Assembly (NCBI RefSeq): GCF_013282745.1
Contig: NZ_CP054044.1
Span: forward strand, 3,162,001-3,226,000
Direction: 5' to 3'
Length of the DNA: 64,000 nucleotides
Origin: Yersinia bercovieri ATCC 43970
GTDB lineage: Bacteria; Pseudomonadota; Gammaproteobacteria; Enterobacterales; Enterobacteriaceae
Both the position numbers and the translations under genes were made by a program. Below the pieces are notes generated by a model. It was not told the DNA's origin. It saw only the letters and a program-made list of their open reading frames with translations, and ran no database searches. This document shows positions 1 to 8,141 of this stretch, in pieces. Each line of letters begins with the position of its first letter. Positions within the stretch are counted from its first letter, which is position 1.

Positions 1-469
1 TGATATCAAAGCAAATGACGCTACTGAAGCTAACAACCTGAAAGCCAATGGTTTCGACATCGCTTCTGGTGCAACTAAGTCATTCTATATCGCTGTTGAC
101 CCACAAACTGCTGATACCACTACAACAGCAGCCACTGCAGCGATTTCAATTGATACTGCTAGCCTGAGCCTGAAAAAACTGACCACTGGCGCGACCAACG
201 ATCCGTTGAAAGCACTGGATGCAGCGATTTCTGATATCGACGTTCAACGTAGCTCCCTGGGTGCGGTACAAAACCGTTTCCAATCTACTGTAACTAACCT
301 GAACAACACTGTTAACAACCTGACTGCTGCACAAAGCCGTATCCAGGATGCTGACTATGCAACTGAAGTGTCCAACATGAGCCGTGCTCAGATCCTTCAG
401 CAAGCAGGTACTTCAGTATTGGCACAGGCTAATCAGGTTCCACAAACTGTTCTGTCTCTGCTGCGTTAA
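1..469 (+). CDS. fliC: Flagellin, C-terminal part (5' end outside window)
   Basis: The reading frame is open from the left edge and ends at TAA 467-469. It encodes the C-terminal D1/D0 region of flagellin, the exported filament subunit. The last ~90 residues are typical of enterobacterial flagellin: an Asn/Thr-rich coiled-coil helix, the SRIQDADYATEVSNMSRAQ stretch, and the VPQTVLSLLR terminus needed for export and polymerisation. The first ~60 residues visible belong to the more variable outer domain. fliB, fliA and fliZ follow. Yersinia enterocolitica relatives can carry tandem flagellin genes, so this could be the last of several; the 5' part and any sister copies are outside the window. 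Confidence 0.95.
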   Translation, partial: DIKANDATEANNLKANGFDIASGATKSFYIAVDPQTADTTTTAATAAISIDTASLSLKKLTTGATNDPLKALDAAISDIDVQRSSLGAVQNRFQSTVTNLNNTVNNLTAAQSRIQDADYATEVSNMSRAQILQQAGTSVLAQANQVPQTVLSLLR

Positions 470-490
470 TTGATATATCGAGTTATATAA

Positions 491-520
491 AAAAGGCGGC
501 ATATTGTGCCGCCTTATTAT
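491..520 (+). terminator. Rho-independent terminator of flagellin gene
   Basis: A 7-bp GC-rich stem, GGCGGCA (495-501) with TGCCGCC (507-513), is followed by a T-rich stretch about 25 bp after the flagellin stop codon. Confidence 0.85.
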
Positions 521-597
521 TCTAAGTTAATTATTGTGACAGATTAATTCACTTAGCATAAAAGAATTGGATTCATGGTTAATATTGAGGTTTGCTT

Positions 598-1803
598 GTG
601 AAAGAACTTACCGTAGTTCAACCCGTTTATGTTGAGAACTTCAGTTGCATTGGAGCATCTTGTCGCGATCACTGCTGTAAACGCTGGACTATCTCTCTGG
701 ATAAAGAGACCTATCGTAAGTACGCCAAAAGCCATAATCCTGATATTAAGCGCATTGCGGTCACGAATATTGCCGTTACTCGAACCAGTTCCGCTAATTG
801 GGCCGCAATCAAATTGACTGAACAGGGTAATTGCCCCTATTTAGATGTCGATCAGCTCTGCGGTATTTATAAGCGCTTAGGTAAAGACGCATTAAGTGAT
901 ACATGTACCGTATATCCACGTTCTGAGCATATATATAAAACTGAAAAACGAAATAGCCTGAATATCTCGTGCCCTGAAGCGGCACGGCAGGTATTGTTTA
1001 ATCCTGATGGGTTAAATATGAATACCCAGGTGATTGAGCTGAAAAGTTTTTTTCAAGCACCTGAACTAAATATAGAGGGGCAGTTAATAAATCTATTCTG
1101 TGCTAATTTATTGATGTCCGATCAACCTAAAATAGAAGAAAATCTTTATGCAATTGCGTCCTTTTTGCTTTTCTATCAAAAGCTAGAGGGCGATATTAAT
1201 ACTAAGCTGCCATATATGGAATCTGGTTATGAAGGATTATTGCAACAATTTGAATCTAATGAGATTTTAGATTGTTTGGGTAAGCTCACTTTCAATGCAG
1301 AGCTACAATGGCAGTTGCTCATAAGATTACAAAATTTCATGACGAAGACGCCTGAATCCAGAGGGCGGGAAACCATGTTTAATTACCTGAATCCGCTCCT
1401 TGATCATATAGTTGTAGGTTTTGATGTGGAGCTTGTCGCCGATAAAATGAAAGAATTAAGCCGAGTCTGGTGTGAGGATGCAGGCCCATTCTTTAGTGAT
1501 AACCCGCATATTCTTCGCAACTATTTTCTTTATCGATTACACCATAACCAATTTGCAATACTTGATGAGTTTTCACTACTGAAACAATTTTATTTAATTA
1601 TTGTTGATTTCTTCTTTATAAGATCACTGATCAGCGTTTATGTAAAAAATAACAAACAGTTAACTGAAGATATCATTATCGATATCTTCTACTCATATCA
1701 TGCATTTAGCCAACATAGTTCTAGTGTTACAACGATGTTCATTGAGGAAATTGATAAAGTCAAAGTGAATGACGATCTCTCTTCGTTGCAACTACTGATA
1801 TAG
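598..1803 (+). CDS. fliB: Flagellin lysine-N-methylase FliB
   Basis: About 400 residues of the FliB family, which methylates surface lysines of flagellin. Cysteines cluster near the N-terminus ([14 protein letters not shown]) and again at CPYL, CGIY, CTVYP and CPEAA, the pattern of a metal-binding (probably Fe-S) protein. GTG 598 is preferred because the TGAGG at 586-590 sits 7 bases upstream; TTG 592 would be too close to it. The gene lies just downstream of the flagellin gene and upstream of fliA on the same strand, as in Salmonella, where fliB neighbours fliC. Family assignment is firm; the mechanism is not visible here. Confidence 0.88.
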   Translation: MKELTVVQPVYVENFSCIGASCRDHCCKRWTISLDKETYRKYAKSHNPDIKRIAVTNIAVTRTSSANWAAIKLTEQGNCPYLDVDQLCGIYKRLGKDALSDTCTVYPRSEHIYKTEKRNSLNISCPEAARQVLFNPDGLNMNTQVIELKSFFQAPELNIEGQLINLFCANLLMSDQPKIEENLYAIASFLLFYQKLEGDINTKLPYMESGYEGLLQQFESNEILDCLGKLTFNAELQWQLLIRLQNFMTKTPESRGRETMFNYLNPLLDHIVVGFDVELVADKMKELSRVWCEDAGPFFSDNPHILRNYFLYRLHHNQFAILDEFSLLKQFYLIIVDFFFIRSLISVYVKNNKQLTEDIIIDIFYSYHAFSQHSSSVTTMFIEEIDKVKVNDDLSSLQLLI

Positions 1804-1991
1804 CGCATAAAACAATGAGTGCAAAAAATTATGCGGATAAATACAGAATTAAGTCGATAAAAAAGAGGCATCAAAGCTTATAACGTGGGGCATAAGTCAA
1901 ATAGCCGCCTTTTTATAGGTCTATTCCGGCGATTGTCTGACTGGCCTGACAGGATAATGGTACGACTCTCTTACCCTTAGGTGCCTGTCTA

Positions 1992-2714
1992 GTGAGCGAT
2001 TTGTATACCGCCGAAGGCGTGATCGATAAAAATTCCCTCTGGCAACGCTATGTTCCTCTGGTTCGCCATGAAGCACTGCGTTTGCAGGTTCGCCTGCCGG
2101 CTAGTGTGGAGTTGGACGATTTGTTGCAGGCTGGGGGTATTGGTCTGCTGAATGCTGTCGAGCGTTACGACGCTTTGCAAGGAACTGCATTTACCACTTA
2201 TGCGGTGCAGCGTATCCGTGGCGCGATGTTGGATGAGCTGCGTAGCCGAGATTGGGCACCACGCAGTGTGCGACGTAACGCCCGCGAGGTCGCCAGTGCT
2301 ATGCAGCAGGTTGAACAACGTGTTGGGCGTCCTGCCACTGAGCAGGAGGTGGCGAAAATTCTTGATATTGATTTGGCGGAGTATCGCCAGATCCTGTTGG
2401 ATACCAACAATAGCCAACTTTTCTCCTATGACGAATGGCGGGAGGAGCATGGCGAAAGTGTCGAACCCTTGCTGGAGGGGCATGAAGATGCCAATCCGTT
2501 GCAACATTTGTTGGAAGGAAATCTGCGGCAACGCGTGATTGAAGCGATCGAGGCATTGCCGGAACGCGAAAAGATGGTGTTGACGCTGTATTACCAGGAA
2601 GAGCTGAACCTGAAAGAGATAGGAGCAGTGCTTGAAGTCGGGGAGTCCCGTGTCAGTCAGCTTCATAGCCAGGCGATAAAACGCTTACGCGCCCGTCTGA
2701 ATAACGACTCTTAA
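1992..2714 (+). CDS. fliA: RNA polymerase sigma-28 factor FliA
   Basis: A 240-residue sigma-70-family protein that directs transcription of late flagellar and chemotaxis genes. Region 2 begins near residue 15 (LVRHEALRLQVRLPASVELDDLLQ) and includes the promoter-melting segment FTTYAVQRIRGAMLDELR. Region 3 follows, and region 4 has the helix-turn-helix LKEIGAVLEVGESRVSQLHSQA near residues 205-226. Length matches E. coli FliA (239 aa). The start is GTG. fliZ follows 55 bp later, as in other enterobacteria. Matching target promoters are seen in this window upstream of aer and of the chemoreceptor gene at 28.96 kb. Confidence 0.97.
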   Translation: MSDLYTAEGVIDKNSLWQRYVPLVRHEALRLQVRLPASVELDDLLQAGGIGLLNAVERYDALQGTAFTTYAVQRIRGAMLDELRSRDWAPRSVRRNAREVASAMQQVEQRVGRPATEQEVAKILDIDLAEYRQILLDTNNSQLFSYDEWREEHGESVEPLLEGHEDANPLQHLLEGNLRQRVIEAIEALPEREKMVLTLYYQEELNLKEIGAVLEVGESRVSQLHSQAIKRLRARLNNDS

Positions 2715-2769
2715 TTCACTTTCGCTCAGTGATATCACAGTGTTTAACTTTATAAATGCAGGTCTTCTT

Positions 2770-3279
2770 ATGCCAGGACTTCAGCTAAAAAAGCGGCCAC
2801 TGAGCCGTTATTTAAAAGATTATAAGCACGGCCAAACTCATTGCTCACATTGTAATAAGCAACTTGACCGCATGGCGTTGGTTTTTCGCGGACAAATTAT
2901 TAATAAAGAAGCGATCGCCGGTATGGATCAACCGATCGACGATCAAGTGTGGTCAAAACTTCAGCATGAATTAACTGCATTGTGCCGTTTTTGCAGCGAG
3001 ATATATTGCAACAGTACACCGGGCTATTTTGATATTATGGCGTTCAAGCAGTACTTATTTGAACAAACAGAGATGAGCCATAGCACGGTTCGCGAATATG
3101 TCGTGCGCTTGCGTCGCTTGGATGAAATGCTGGTTGCTACTAATTATCCGGCAGAGAAATTCGCCAGTGAAACTATGCATCAACGCATTATTGATGAGCT
3201 ACCAAATGCAGCACATAACAATTACCGCATTGCTTTGCGTAAGTATGATCAGTATTTGGCGTGGCAAAAGAGTTACTAA
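2770..3279 (+). CDS. fliZ: Flagellar regulator FliZ
   Basis: FliZ is a DNA-binding regulator co-transcribed with fliA. In E. coli and Salmonella it modulates FlhDC output and represses sigma-S promoters. Recognisable features are the N-terminal RRPLSRYLKD-like segment (here KKRPLSRYLKDYKHGQTHC), paired cysteines (CSHC and CRFC) and a C-terminal SAM-like/integrase N-terminal-like region (TVREYVVRLRRLDEML). ATG 2770 gives the usual length of about 169 residues; an upstream GTG at 2740 would add ten residues unlike FliZ. Confidence 0.93.
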   Translation: MPGLQLKKRPLSRYLKDYKHGQTHCSHCNKQLDRMALVFRGQIINKEAIAGMDQPIDDQVWSKLQHELTALCRFCSEIYCNSTPGYFDIMAFKQYLFEQTEMSHSTVREYVVRLRRLDEMLVATNYPAEKFASETMHQRIIDELPNAAHNNYRIALRKYDQYLAWQKSY

Positions 3280-3382
3280 GTCCTGCCGTGAGAGCTGTCA
3301 GCAGTTGAGAAAACTCTGCATTTTCACCGTCATTACTGATGATATAACGTAAAAATATCAAGCTATTATCTGTAGTGATGCT

Positions 3383-3417
3383 ACGCCCGACAAGGTTCAC
3401 CTTCGCCGGGCGTTTTA
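3383..3417 (+). terminator. Terminator after fliZ
   Basis: An inverted repeat CGCCCG/CGGGCG with a loop of about 18 bases is followed by TTTTAG, roughly 100 bp after the fliZ stop. It probably ends the fliA-fliZ transcript. Confidence 0.7.
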
Positions 3418-3755
3418 GTCTCTATTACTGCCATCCTCCACGCTACATCCACGGTGATTGCTCTCTCTAACTCGAATGACTTTCGGGCGCAAGTTCGTTG
3501 AAATCCACTTTCCCCCGCTTTCCAGCCCCTTGAGATCTATTGGCTATAGCCTATTTATCCCGCAAGTTAAGTTATTCCCCTGCGTTATCAATTACTGACA
3601 TCTATAATAAAATCAGTGATTATTAATGTTACATCTGATAAATCTATATGCCCTTGCTAGTTGAAGTCGCAGGGTATTGGCTGCTTGTTGCTGCTCTGAA
3701 ATTTTAACTATTTTGGGTAATAATCGTCCTAAAATATTAACTCCCTGGGGGACCC
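3418..3755. other. Intergenic region upstream of dcyD
   Basis: No open frame is supported. The stretch at about 3645-3725 (ATATGCCCT ... AGGGTAT, then TTTTGGGTA) resembles a dispersed non-coding repeat, but this cannot be tested from one window. The right part should hold the dcyD promoter and ends with GGGGGA at 3747-3752 as ribosome-binding site. Confidence 0.4.
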
Positions 3756-4748
3756 GTGACGTTTCAACAAAAACTGGCGCAATTTCCACGTCTGGATCTG
3801 GTCGGCAATGCCACGCCATTAGAAAAGCTATCCCGACTGTCCGATTATCTGGGACGTGAAATTTATATCAAACGTGATGATGTCACGCCGCTGGCTTTAG
3901 GCGGGAATAAGCTGCGTAAGCTTGAGTTTCTGGCGGCCGATGCATTGCATCAGGGAGCGGACACATTGGTTACCGCGGGTGCGATTCAGTCGAATCATGT
4001 GCGCCAAACCGCGGCAGTAGCAGCAAAACTCGGGCTGCACTGTGTGGCGCTGCTTGAGAATCCTATCGACACATCGCAGGAAAACTATCTGACCAATGGC
4101 AATCGATTGCTGTTGGATTTGTTTAATGTTGAGGTGGTGATGTGTGACGGATTACATGCCCCCAATCAGCAATTGGCTGAGTTAGCGACTCGACTCGAAG
4201 CGCAAGGTTTTCGCCCCTATGTGGTGCCAGTGGGAGGCTCTAATGCCCTGGGTGCCCTGGGTTATGTGCAGTGTGCATTGGAAATTGCCGCGCAATCAGC
4301 GGGAAATGTTGCTTTTAGCTCGGTCGTTGTGGCCTCAGGTAGTGCGGGCACTCATGCCGGGCTGGCGGTTGGTTTGCAGCAATTGTTGCCAGATGCTGAA
4401 TTGATTGGTGTCACGGTTTCGCGTAAAGCCGACGAGCAGCGACCAAAGGTGACACATATTCAACAAGAACTGGCAGCATCTTTGGCTATCACCACCCCGC
4501 AGGCAGAGATTACTTTGTGGGATGATTATTTCGGCCCGCAATATGGTATGCCAAATGAAGAGGGGCTGGCCGCGATTGCGCTGTTGGCAAGGCTAGAAGG
4601 GGTGTTGTTAGATCCGGTATATACCGGTAAGGCGATGGCGGGCTTACTTGATGGTTTGGCGCTGAAAAAGTTTCGCGATGATGGTCCAATTCTATTTATT
4701 CATACCGGCGGCGCACCGGCACTTTTTGCCTATCATCCGCGGGTGTGA
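3756..4748 (+). CDS. dcyD: D-cysteine desulfhydrase
   Basis: A 330-residue fold-type II PLP enzyme that converts D-cysteine to pyruvate, sulfide and ammonia. The PLP lysine is in [12 protein letters not shown] (about residues 49-60), and the [17 protein letters not shown] segment is the characteristic phosphate/substrate loop of the ACC deaminase/D-cysteine desulfhydrase family. The GTG start has GGGGGA 3 bases upstream. Its position next to the cystine uptake genes tcyJ-tcyL-tcyN fits recycling of imported cystine sulphur. In E. coli the order is tcyJ-dcyD; here dcyD comes first and 118 bp separate it from tcyJ. Confidence 0.95.
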   Translation: MTFQQKLAQFPRLDLVGNATPLEKLSRLSDYLGREIYIKRDDVTPLALGGNKLRKLEFLAADALHQGADTLVTAGAIQSNHVRQTAAVAAKLGLHCVALLENPIDTSQENYLTNGNRLLLDLFNVEVVMCDGLHAPNQQLAELATRLEAQGFRPYVVPVGGSNALGALGYVQCALEIAAQSAGNVAFSSVVVASGSAGTHAGLAVGLQQLLPDAELIGVTVSRKADEQRPKVTHIQQELAASLAITTPQAEITLWDDYFGPQYGMPNEEGLAAIALLARLEGVLLDPVYTGKAMAGLLDGLALKKFRDDGPILFIHTGGAPALFAYHPRV

Positions 4749-4866
4749 CCTTTGGTTATTGCTTATTCTATTTGTAACTATGGTTATTAGTTTATATTCC
4801 TTTATTTCATTAGTAGCACTGATAAAGTGTTGAATATCAAAAATAAACATAACAGTCGGGGTATTT

Positions 4867-5667
4867 ATGGGTTTTTCAATTGTGCGTCGTCGAGTCGTTC
4901 TGGGTATGGTTGCGGTGGCACTGGCAACAGGTTTGAATGTGAAGTCTTACGCGGCGGGTGATCTGCTGAATCAGGTTAAGGAGCGAGGCACCCTGATTGT
5001 TGGGCTAGAGGGCACTTACCCGCCATTCAGCTTCCAGGGTGAAGATGGCAAACTCACCGGCTTCGAAGTGGATTTTGCCAATGCTCTGGCTGAGCATATG
5101 GGCATTAAAGCAAAGATCACTCCGACAAAATGGGATGGTATGCTGGCTTCACTGGAGTCTAAGCGAATTGATGTGGCGATCAATCAGGTCACCATTTCAG
5201 ACGAACGTAAGAAAAAATATGATTTCTCAACCCCTTACACGGTTTCCGGTATTCAGGTGTTGACCAAAAAAGGCAACGAAGGCAACTTCACCAAACCTGA
5301 AGATTTGGAAGGCAAAAAAGTGGGTGTCGGGTTGGGTAGTAACTACGAGCAGTGGTTACGCGAAAACCTGAAAGGCGTTGATATTCGCACTTATGATGAT
5401 GACCCAACAAAATATCAGGATCTGCGTGTTGGCCGTACCGATGCCATCCTGGTTGACCGTTTGGCGGCTCTGGATTTGGTGAAGAAAACCAACAATACAC
5501 TGGCGGTTGCAGGCCCGGCGTTTGCTCGTCAGGAGTCTGGAGTCGCGCTACGTAAGGATAACCCTGAATTATTAGCAGCAATCAATCAGGCCATCGCTGA
5601 GATGCAAAAAGACGGTACATTGGCCAAGATCTCTGAGAAGTATTTTGGTGCGGATGTAACTAAATAA
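4867..5667 (+). CDS. tcyJ: Cystine-binding periplasmic protein
   Basis: A 266-residue ABC solute-binding protein (family 3), formerly FliY, that binds L-cystine in the periplasm. A signal peptide covers about residues 1-30 (RRRVVLGMVAVALATGLNVKSYAAG). The mature part begins with the family hallmark GTLIVGLEGTYPPFSF and has the hinge segments expected for amino-acid binding proteins. It is followed without a gap by tcyL: the TAA stop and the ATG of tcyL overlap by one base at 5667. Confidence 0.95.
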   Translation: MGFSIVRRRVVLGMVAVALATGLNVKSYAAGDLLNQVKERGTLIVGLEGTYPPFSFQGEDGKLTGFEVDFANALAEHMGIKAKITPTKWDGMLASLESKRIDVAINQVTISDERKKKYDFSTPYTVSGIQVLTKKGNEGNFTKPEDLEGKKVGVGLGSNYEQWLRENLKGVDIRTYDDDPTKYQDLRVGRTDAILVDRLAALDLVKKTNNTLAVAGPAFARQESGVALRKDNPELLAAINQAIAEMQKDGTLAKISEKYFGADVTK

Positions 5668-6328
5668 TGCATGAAAGTATTCAATTGGTGCTGGATTCAG
5701 CACCATTTTTATTGAAAGGTGCCTGGTTTACCCTCCAATTGAGTCTGGGGGGATGTTTTTTGGCCTGGCGCTAGGTTTTATGTTGGCAATGATGCGGTTA
5801 TCAAGCTTCTTGCCGTTTTCACTCCTATCGCGTTTTTATGTCTCGATTTTTCGTGGCACCCCATTAATCGCCCAACTGTTTATGATCTATTACGGTTTGC
5901 CACAGTTTGGTATTGAGCTAGACCCAATGCCTGCGGCCTTGATCGGTCTATCACTTAACACCGCAGCTTATACGTCAGAAACATTGCGCGCGGCTATCTC
6001 ATCGATTGAGAAAGGGCAGTGGGAAGCCGCAGCCAGTATTGGGATGACACGCTGGCAGACACTTTATCGGGTAATATTGCCACAGGCCGGGCGCACGGCT
6101 TTGCCGCCACTAGGTAACAGCTTCATCGGTTTGGTTAAGGACACGTCTCTGGCTGCGACGATTCAAGTTCCCGAACTTTTCCGTCAGGCGCAATTGGTAA
6201 CCTCCCGCACACTAGAAGTTTTCACTATGTATCTGGCGGCATCATTGATTTACTGGATTATGGCGACGTTGCTGTCAGCGCTACAAAATCGGTTGGAAGC
6301 CCACGTTAATCGTCAGGATCAGGAGTAG
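5667..6328 (+). pseudogene. tcyL: Cystine ABC permease TcyL, frameshifted
   Basis: The inner-membrane permease of the cystine importer. The natural start ATG 5667 encodes MHESIQLVLDSAPFLLKGAW, matching the E. coli TcyL (YecS) N-terminus, but this frame reaches TAG after 35 codons. The remainder (MFFGLALGFMLAMM... to TGA 6326-6328) is in another frame from ATG 5753. The two frames meet at a run of six Gs (5747-5752); seven would restore a full-length ~221-residue protein. The rest is intact, including the EAA-type loop EAAASIGMTRWQTLYRVILPQA. It may be a real mutation, a phase-variable site or a sequencing error. The short product from 5753 would lack the first membrane helix and probably not work. 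Confidence 0.85.
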
Positions 6329-6330
6329 CC

Positions 6331-7086
6331 ATGAGTGCCATCGACGTTAAAAAACTGACCAAACAGTTTAAAGGTCAACAGGTGCTGCACGGTATCGATC
6401 TTGAGGTCAATAGCGGTGAAGTGGTCGCGATCATCGGCCCGAGCGGCTCCGGCAAGACCACCTTATTGCGCAGTATTAACCTGCTGGAGATCCCCGATTC
6501 GGGGATGATTCGTGTCGGTGATATTGAGATTGATGGCAGCATACCTATTAGCAAGCAGCAGCGTCAGGTACGTGCGCTACGCCAGCAAGTCGGGTTCGTT
6601 TTTCAGAGCTTCAATTTGTTTCCGCATCGTTCGGTGCTGGAGAACATTATTGAAGGGCCGGTTTTTGTCAAAGGTGAAAAACGGGCTGTGGCGGAGAAAC
6701 GCGCTCGTGAGTTGCTGGCAAAAGTGGGCTTGAGCGGCAAGGAAGATGCTTACCCACGGCGCTTATCTGGTGGGCAGCAACAACGGGTTGCGATAGCGCG
6801 TGCGTTGGCGATGCAACCACAGGTTATTTTGTTTGATGAGCCGACCTCTGCGTTGGATCCGGAACTGGTCGGTGAGGTCTTAAATACGATCCGCGCACTG
6901 GCAGAGGAAAAACGCACCATGGTTATCGTGACCCATGAAATGAGTTTTGCCCGCGATGTGGCAGACAGGGCGATTTTTATGGATCACGGACGGATTGTTG
7001 AACAAGGACCGGCAAAAGAGTTGTTTGCCCATCCGCAACATGATCGGACTCGACAGTTCCTCGATAAGTTTTTGAATAATCACTAA
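6331..7086 (+). CDS. tcyN: Cystine ABC transporter ATPase
   Basis: A 251-residue ATPase of the polar amino-acid ABC family, the energy-coupling subunit of the TcyJLN cystine importer. It has Walker A GPSGSGKTT (about residues 37-45), the Q loop in GFVFQSFNLFPH, signature LSGGQQQRVAIARAL, Walker B ILFDEPTSALDPE and the switch histidine in IVTHEMSF. It starts two bases after tcyL ends, so translation is probably coupled. Confidence 0.96.
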   Translation: MSAIDVKKLTKQFKGQQVLHGIDLEVNSGEVVAIIGPSGSGKTTLLRSINLLEIPDSGMIRVGDIEIDGSIPISKQQRQVRALRQQVGFVFQSFNLFPHRSVLENIIEGPVFVKGEKRAVAEKRARELLAKVGLSGKEDAYPRRLSGGQQQRVAIARALAMQPQVILFDEPTSALDPELVGEVLNTIRALAEEKRTMVIVTHEMSFARDVADRAIFMDHGRIVEQGPAKELFAHPQHDRTRQFLDKFLNNH

Positions 7087-7123
7087 TTTGTTTAGATATT
7101 AGTGAGATAAGCAAAGTGAAATA

Positions 7124-7149
7124 AGGGGGCTGTCTATTGCCCCCGTTTT
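7124..7149 (+). terminator. Terminator of the cystine operon
   Basis: A GGGGGC / GCCCCC stem followed by GTTTTA, 38 bp after the tcyN stop codon. Confidence 0.8.
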
Positions 7150-7160
7150 ATCCGTCCGCC

Positions 7161-7532
7161 TTACAGGAATGCCTCGAGTTTAAGGCGGTGGGCGGTGGTT
7201 TTAACTTCTTTCATCCGCCCATGACCGGGCAATACTTTTTGTTCAACGGTGACCAATCCGGCTTTTTTCAAAATAGCCACATCGCGGGTAACTGCACTGC
7301 GATCTCTTTTTAGCCGTGCTGAAAGGGAGGTGATAGAACCGGGATACATCTTTACTGTCCGCAGCAACAGGATACGTGCAGCACTTAATACCCGCACCAT
7401 CTCCAACGGGTCTTCGAAGGTAATTGTGTGCTCCTCGGGTAATGCTTTCCCTGCATCAGCCAAGGTCGCGAGTTTTTTGCCTCGCTTGAAAAACTCATCT
7501 TCCGTTGCTGTTTTGATGAATAGCTTGTCCAT
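7161..7532 (-). CDS. TumA-type antitoxin, winged-helix DNA-binding protein
   Basis: A protein of about 123 residues from MDKLFIKTATEDEFFKRGKK. The C-terminal two thirds form a winged helix: SAARILLLRTVKMYPGSITSLSARLKRDRSAVTRDVAILKKAGLV. This matches the HVO_A0114-like DNA-binding family that pairs with TumE toxins. The ATG overlaps the stop of the upstream partner gene by one base (7530-7534), so the two are translationally coupled. It presumably neutralises the toxin and represses the pair's own promoter; that is inferred from the family, not from a visible operator. Confidence 0.7.
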   Translation of the reverse strand: MDKLFIKTATEDEFFKRGKKLATLADAGKALPEEHTITFEDPLEMVRVLSAARILLLRTVKMYPGSITSLSARLKRDRSAVTRDVAILKKAGLVTVEQKVLPGHGRMKEVKTTAHRLKLEAFL

Positions 7533-7825
7533 TAACTTCTCCTTAGTGAAGTCCAATCCTTTTGAAAGCAATCCTCTATCTGTTCAAAACTGATAAAATC
7601 AACCGCTTCAATCCCGCCTAGGTAGTGACGATGATGGAAACCATGGGCATTGTCATAACCGATTACCCGGCCATTATCACCCCGCGATAATCGATGGTTG
7701 ATATAGGCTAAATTATAGCGGGTAACAACACCGTACTGGTCAGCCCATATCTCACGACGTAATTGACCATTACCGCGCCGATTAGCAATTTTATGAAGCT
7801 CATCGACAATTTTCTTATCAGCCAT
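7532..7825 (-). CDS. TumE family toxin (DUF6516)
   Basis: A protein of about 97 residues starting MADKKIVDELHKI. The segment GRVIGYDNAHGFHHRHYLGG followed by FISFEQIEDCF matches the conserved GYDN-x-H-HRHY core of TumE-type (DUF6516) toxins, including the His/Arg-rich motif likely to be functional. It lies first in a two-gene unit with the winged-helix partner. A GTG at 7838-7840 could extend the protein by five residues and lies nearer the AGAGG ribosome-binding site. The toxin assignment is by motif pattern only; the biochemical activity is not visible. Confidence 0.65.
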   Translation of the reverse strand: MADKKIVDELHKIANRRGNGQLRREIWADQYGVVTRYNLAYINHRLSRGDNGRVIGYDNAHGFHHRHYLGGIEAVDFISFEQIEDCFQKDWTSLRRS

Positions 7826-8141
7826 GAATATAATAATCACCTCTGTAGGTTGTTGTACACAATATCTTCACTCAGAAGAAAGCTAGGGCCGTAAACATCT
7901 CAGTCATTTGCTTGAATTAATAATGGGTTAATGGCAACCAAGAGCGCAAGGATGTCAAGTGAAGGGTGCGGGATGCTGCCAGAAGAAAATGGTTTTGTTG
8001 CGGTTTTGCATTATGTGATGCGAGCCATCTCGAAGAGTGAGCCACAAACCATGCTATTGGTGAGGTAAAAATAGAGGCCCCGAGAGGGGCCTGAGGGTGG
8101 ATGATTGCAACGCGAATTTGCCAAACCGCTAATCTGCAAAA
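7826..8141. other. Intergenic region between toxin gene and putA
   Basis: About 315 bp with no supported gene. It holds the promoter region of the toxin-antitoxin pair on the left and the putA terminator on the right. Confidence 0.5.
8066..8092 (-). terminator. putA terminator
   Basis: On the minus strand AGGCCCC-TCTC-GGGGCCT is followed by a run of Ts, about 50 bp past the putA stop codon. Confidence 0.85.

Noticed and set aside
1989..2666. Long minus-strand open frame opposite fliA
   Set aside because: It is the reverse shadow of the clear sigma-28 gene and has no ribosome-binding site or family match.
3640..3730. Possible Yersinia dispersed repeat before dcyD
   Set aside because: Only a vague resemblance to known intergenic repeats; no second copy was found in this window, so it was not called as a repeat.
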